Positions 5,907-6,668 of a stretch of DNA of 6,668 nt are shown in pieces (position 1 is the stretch's first letter; each line of letters begins with the position of its first letter). This stretch comes from an uncultured Peptococcaceae bacterium (GTDB lineage Bacteria > Bacillota > Peptococcia > Peptococcales > Peptococcaceae), in the NCBI GenBank assembly GCA_958451915.1, contig CAUDRX010000131.1, forward strand, positions 1 to 6,668, in the 5' to 3' direction. Below the pieces are notes generated by a model. It was not told the origin of the DNA. It did not search any database and was given only the letters and a program-made list of their open reading frames with translations. The position numbers and the translations under genes were made by a program.

Positions 5907-6668
5907 TTATTCGATCTTATCGAGCTCGAAAGCATCATGCAGCGCCTGCATGCCTCTCTTGAGAGATTCATTGTCATACTGAACAACAACAGAGATCTTG
6001 ACTTCAGAAGTGCTGATGAGCTCAATGTTGATGCCAGCATCACGCAGTGCAGAGAACATACGGGCAGCGACCCCATGCGCGCCAACCATGCCAGCGCCGA
6101 CGGCAGAGATCTTGACTACATTATCATCCACCATGAACTCACGATAGTGCAGGCTGTTCTGCAGGCTCTCGATGATCAGCTTTGCACGCTTGGCATCACT
6201 CTTATTGATAGTAAAAGCGATATCATTGAGATTGTCGACCATGGCACTCTGGATGATCATGTCGACACTGATCTTCTCTTCAGCAAGGGCATTAAAGACT
6301 TCAGCAGCGATACCTGGACGGTCTTCCACACCAAAGATGCTGACCTTCGCAACGTTCTTGTCACAAGCGATGCCAGTGACAGCATATTCTTTTTCGAGTT
6401 CTTCTGATTTAACCACGTAAGTTCCTCCTATATATGTATTAAAACTGGAGCGGACACAGAGTTTGACGTCATGGACTTTTGCCACTTCGACAGAGCGCGG
6501 GTGCAGCACCTTGGCACCTAAGCTGGCAAGCTCAAGCATCTCATCATAGGAGATCTTCTTGAGTTTGGTGGCATTTGGCACGATGCGGGGGTCGCAGGTA
6601 TAGACCCCGTCAACATCGGTGTAGATCTCGCAGACAGCGGCACCGATGGCAGCAGCACCAGCAACGGC
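5907..6668 (-). CDS. Aspartate kinase, C-terminal part (5' end outside the window)
   Basis: The last 253 residues are present; the N-terminal half of the kinase domain lies beyond the right edge. The enzyme phosphorylates aspartate to 4-aspartyl phosphate, the first step to lysine, threonine, methionine and diaminopimelate. The fragment begins in the amino acid kinase fold with the conserved EIYTDVDGVYTCDPR (14-28 of the fragment; the usual Ala before Asp is Cys) and the LGAKVLHPRSVE segment (50-61). Two ACT domains follow: one from about VTGIACDK (97-104) through the MIIQS motif, the other from about VVKISAVGAGM (188-198) to the end. These bind the feedback amino acid(s), typically lysine, alone or with threonine. 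The layout is the LysC-type monofunctional enzyme, not a fusion to homoserine dehydrogenase. An internal ribosome binding site at 6429-6424 suggests a second, shorter product. Confidence 0.95.
   Translation of the reverse strand, partial: AVAGAAAIGAAVCEIYTDVDGVYTCDPRIVPNATKLKKISYDEMLELASLGAKVLHPRSVEVAKVHDVKLCVRSSFNTYIGGTYVVKSEELEKEYAVTGIACDKNVAKVSIFGVEDRPGIAAEVFNALAEEKISVDMIIQSAMVDNLNDIAFTINKSDAKRAKLIIESLQNSLHYREFMVDDNVVKISAVGAGMVGAHGVAARMFSALRDAGINIELISTSEVKISVVVQYDNESLKRGMQALHDAFELDKIE
6414..6429 (-). promoter_or_regulatory. Internal ribosome binding site and GTG start for an aspartate kinase beta subunit
   Basis: Inside the aspartate kinase gene, a perfect AGGAGG (6429-6424) lies seven bases before an in-frame GTG (6416-6414). 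Starting there gives a 169-residue protein ending at 5907 that begins just before the first ACT domain. Bacillus subtilis LysC and Corynebacterium glutamicum aspartokinase are known to make such a beta subunit from an in-frame internal start and to assemble as alpha2beta2, and the size here matches those subunits. The bases just upstream are unusually AT-rich for the gene, which would help ribosome access. The site is seen directly; its use is inferred. Confidence 0.65.

Noticed and set aside
5688..6407. A 239-codon open frame on the plus strand, antisense to aspartate kinase
   Set aside because: It runs across the yhgE start, its promoter and both terminator-like hairpins and then the complement of conserved ACT domains. 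It has no ribosome binding site and no family resemblance.
1..6668. Mobile element, CRISPR array, defence system or tRNA/rRNA
   Set aside because: No transposase or integrase, spaced direct repeats, terminal inverted repeats or structural RNA sequence could be seen. All long stretches are explained by housekeeping genes.

Overview
The window reads as chromosomal DNA from a moderately GC-rich bacterium of the Firmicutes (Bacillota) type. Three things point there: strong AGGAGG-type ribosome binding sites at nearly every gene, a consensus CIRCE/HrcA operator in front of groES-groEL, and a YhgE/Pip-family membrane protein. The Mrp/NBP35-type protein with an N-terminal cysteine cluster and the general look of GroEL would suit an anaerobe, possibly a Negativicute. 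That placement is a low-confidence impression from reading, not a search result.

Layout, left to right: (1) the first 39 codons of an Mrp/NBP35-like P-loop ATPase on the minus strand (1-118); (2) a 138-base gap with a strong hairpin and a candidate extended -10 promoter for mrp; (3) the groES-groEL operon on the minus strand (groEL 257-1879, groES 1903-2190) behind a housekeeping-type promoter and CIRCE (2229-2255); (4) a divergent plus-strand gene for 5-formyltetrahydrofolate cyclo-ligase (2395-2991) with its own promoter; (5) a bidirectional terminator (2996-3030) shared with the convergent minus-strand unit; (6) that unit, a YhgE/Pip-like membrane protein (3484-5700) followed by a three-helix, 132-residue membrane protein of unknown function (3045-3443); (7) a 206-base gap holding the yhgE promoter, a small palindrome and two tandem terminator-like hairpins for the next gene; (8) the C-terminal 253 residues of aspartate kinase (5907-6668) with both ACT domains, running off the right edge.

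These genes do not form one pathway. They are separate housekeeping units: protein folding, folate one-carbon salvage, aspartate-family amino acid synthesis, iron-sulfur carrier function, and a membrane pair of unclear role. No mobile element, CRISPR array, tRNA, rRNA or defence system is visible. The observation most worth following is a well-placed Shine-Dalgarno plus GTG inside the aspartate kinase gene. It would give a separate 169-residue ACT-domain subunit, as in the known alpha2beta2 aspartokinases. The second is the uncharacterised small membrane protein coupled to yhgE.
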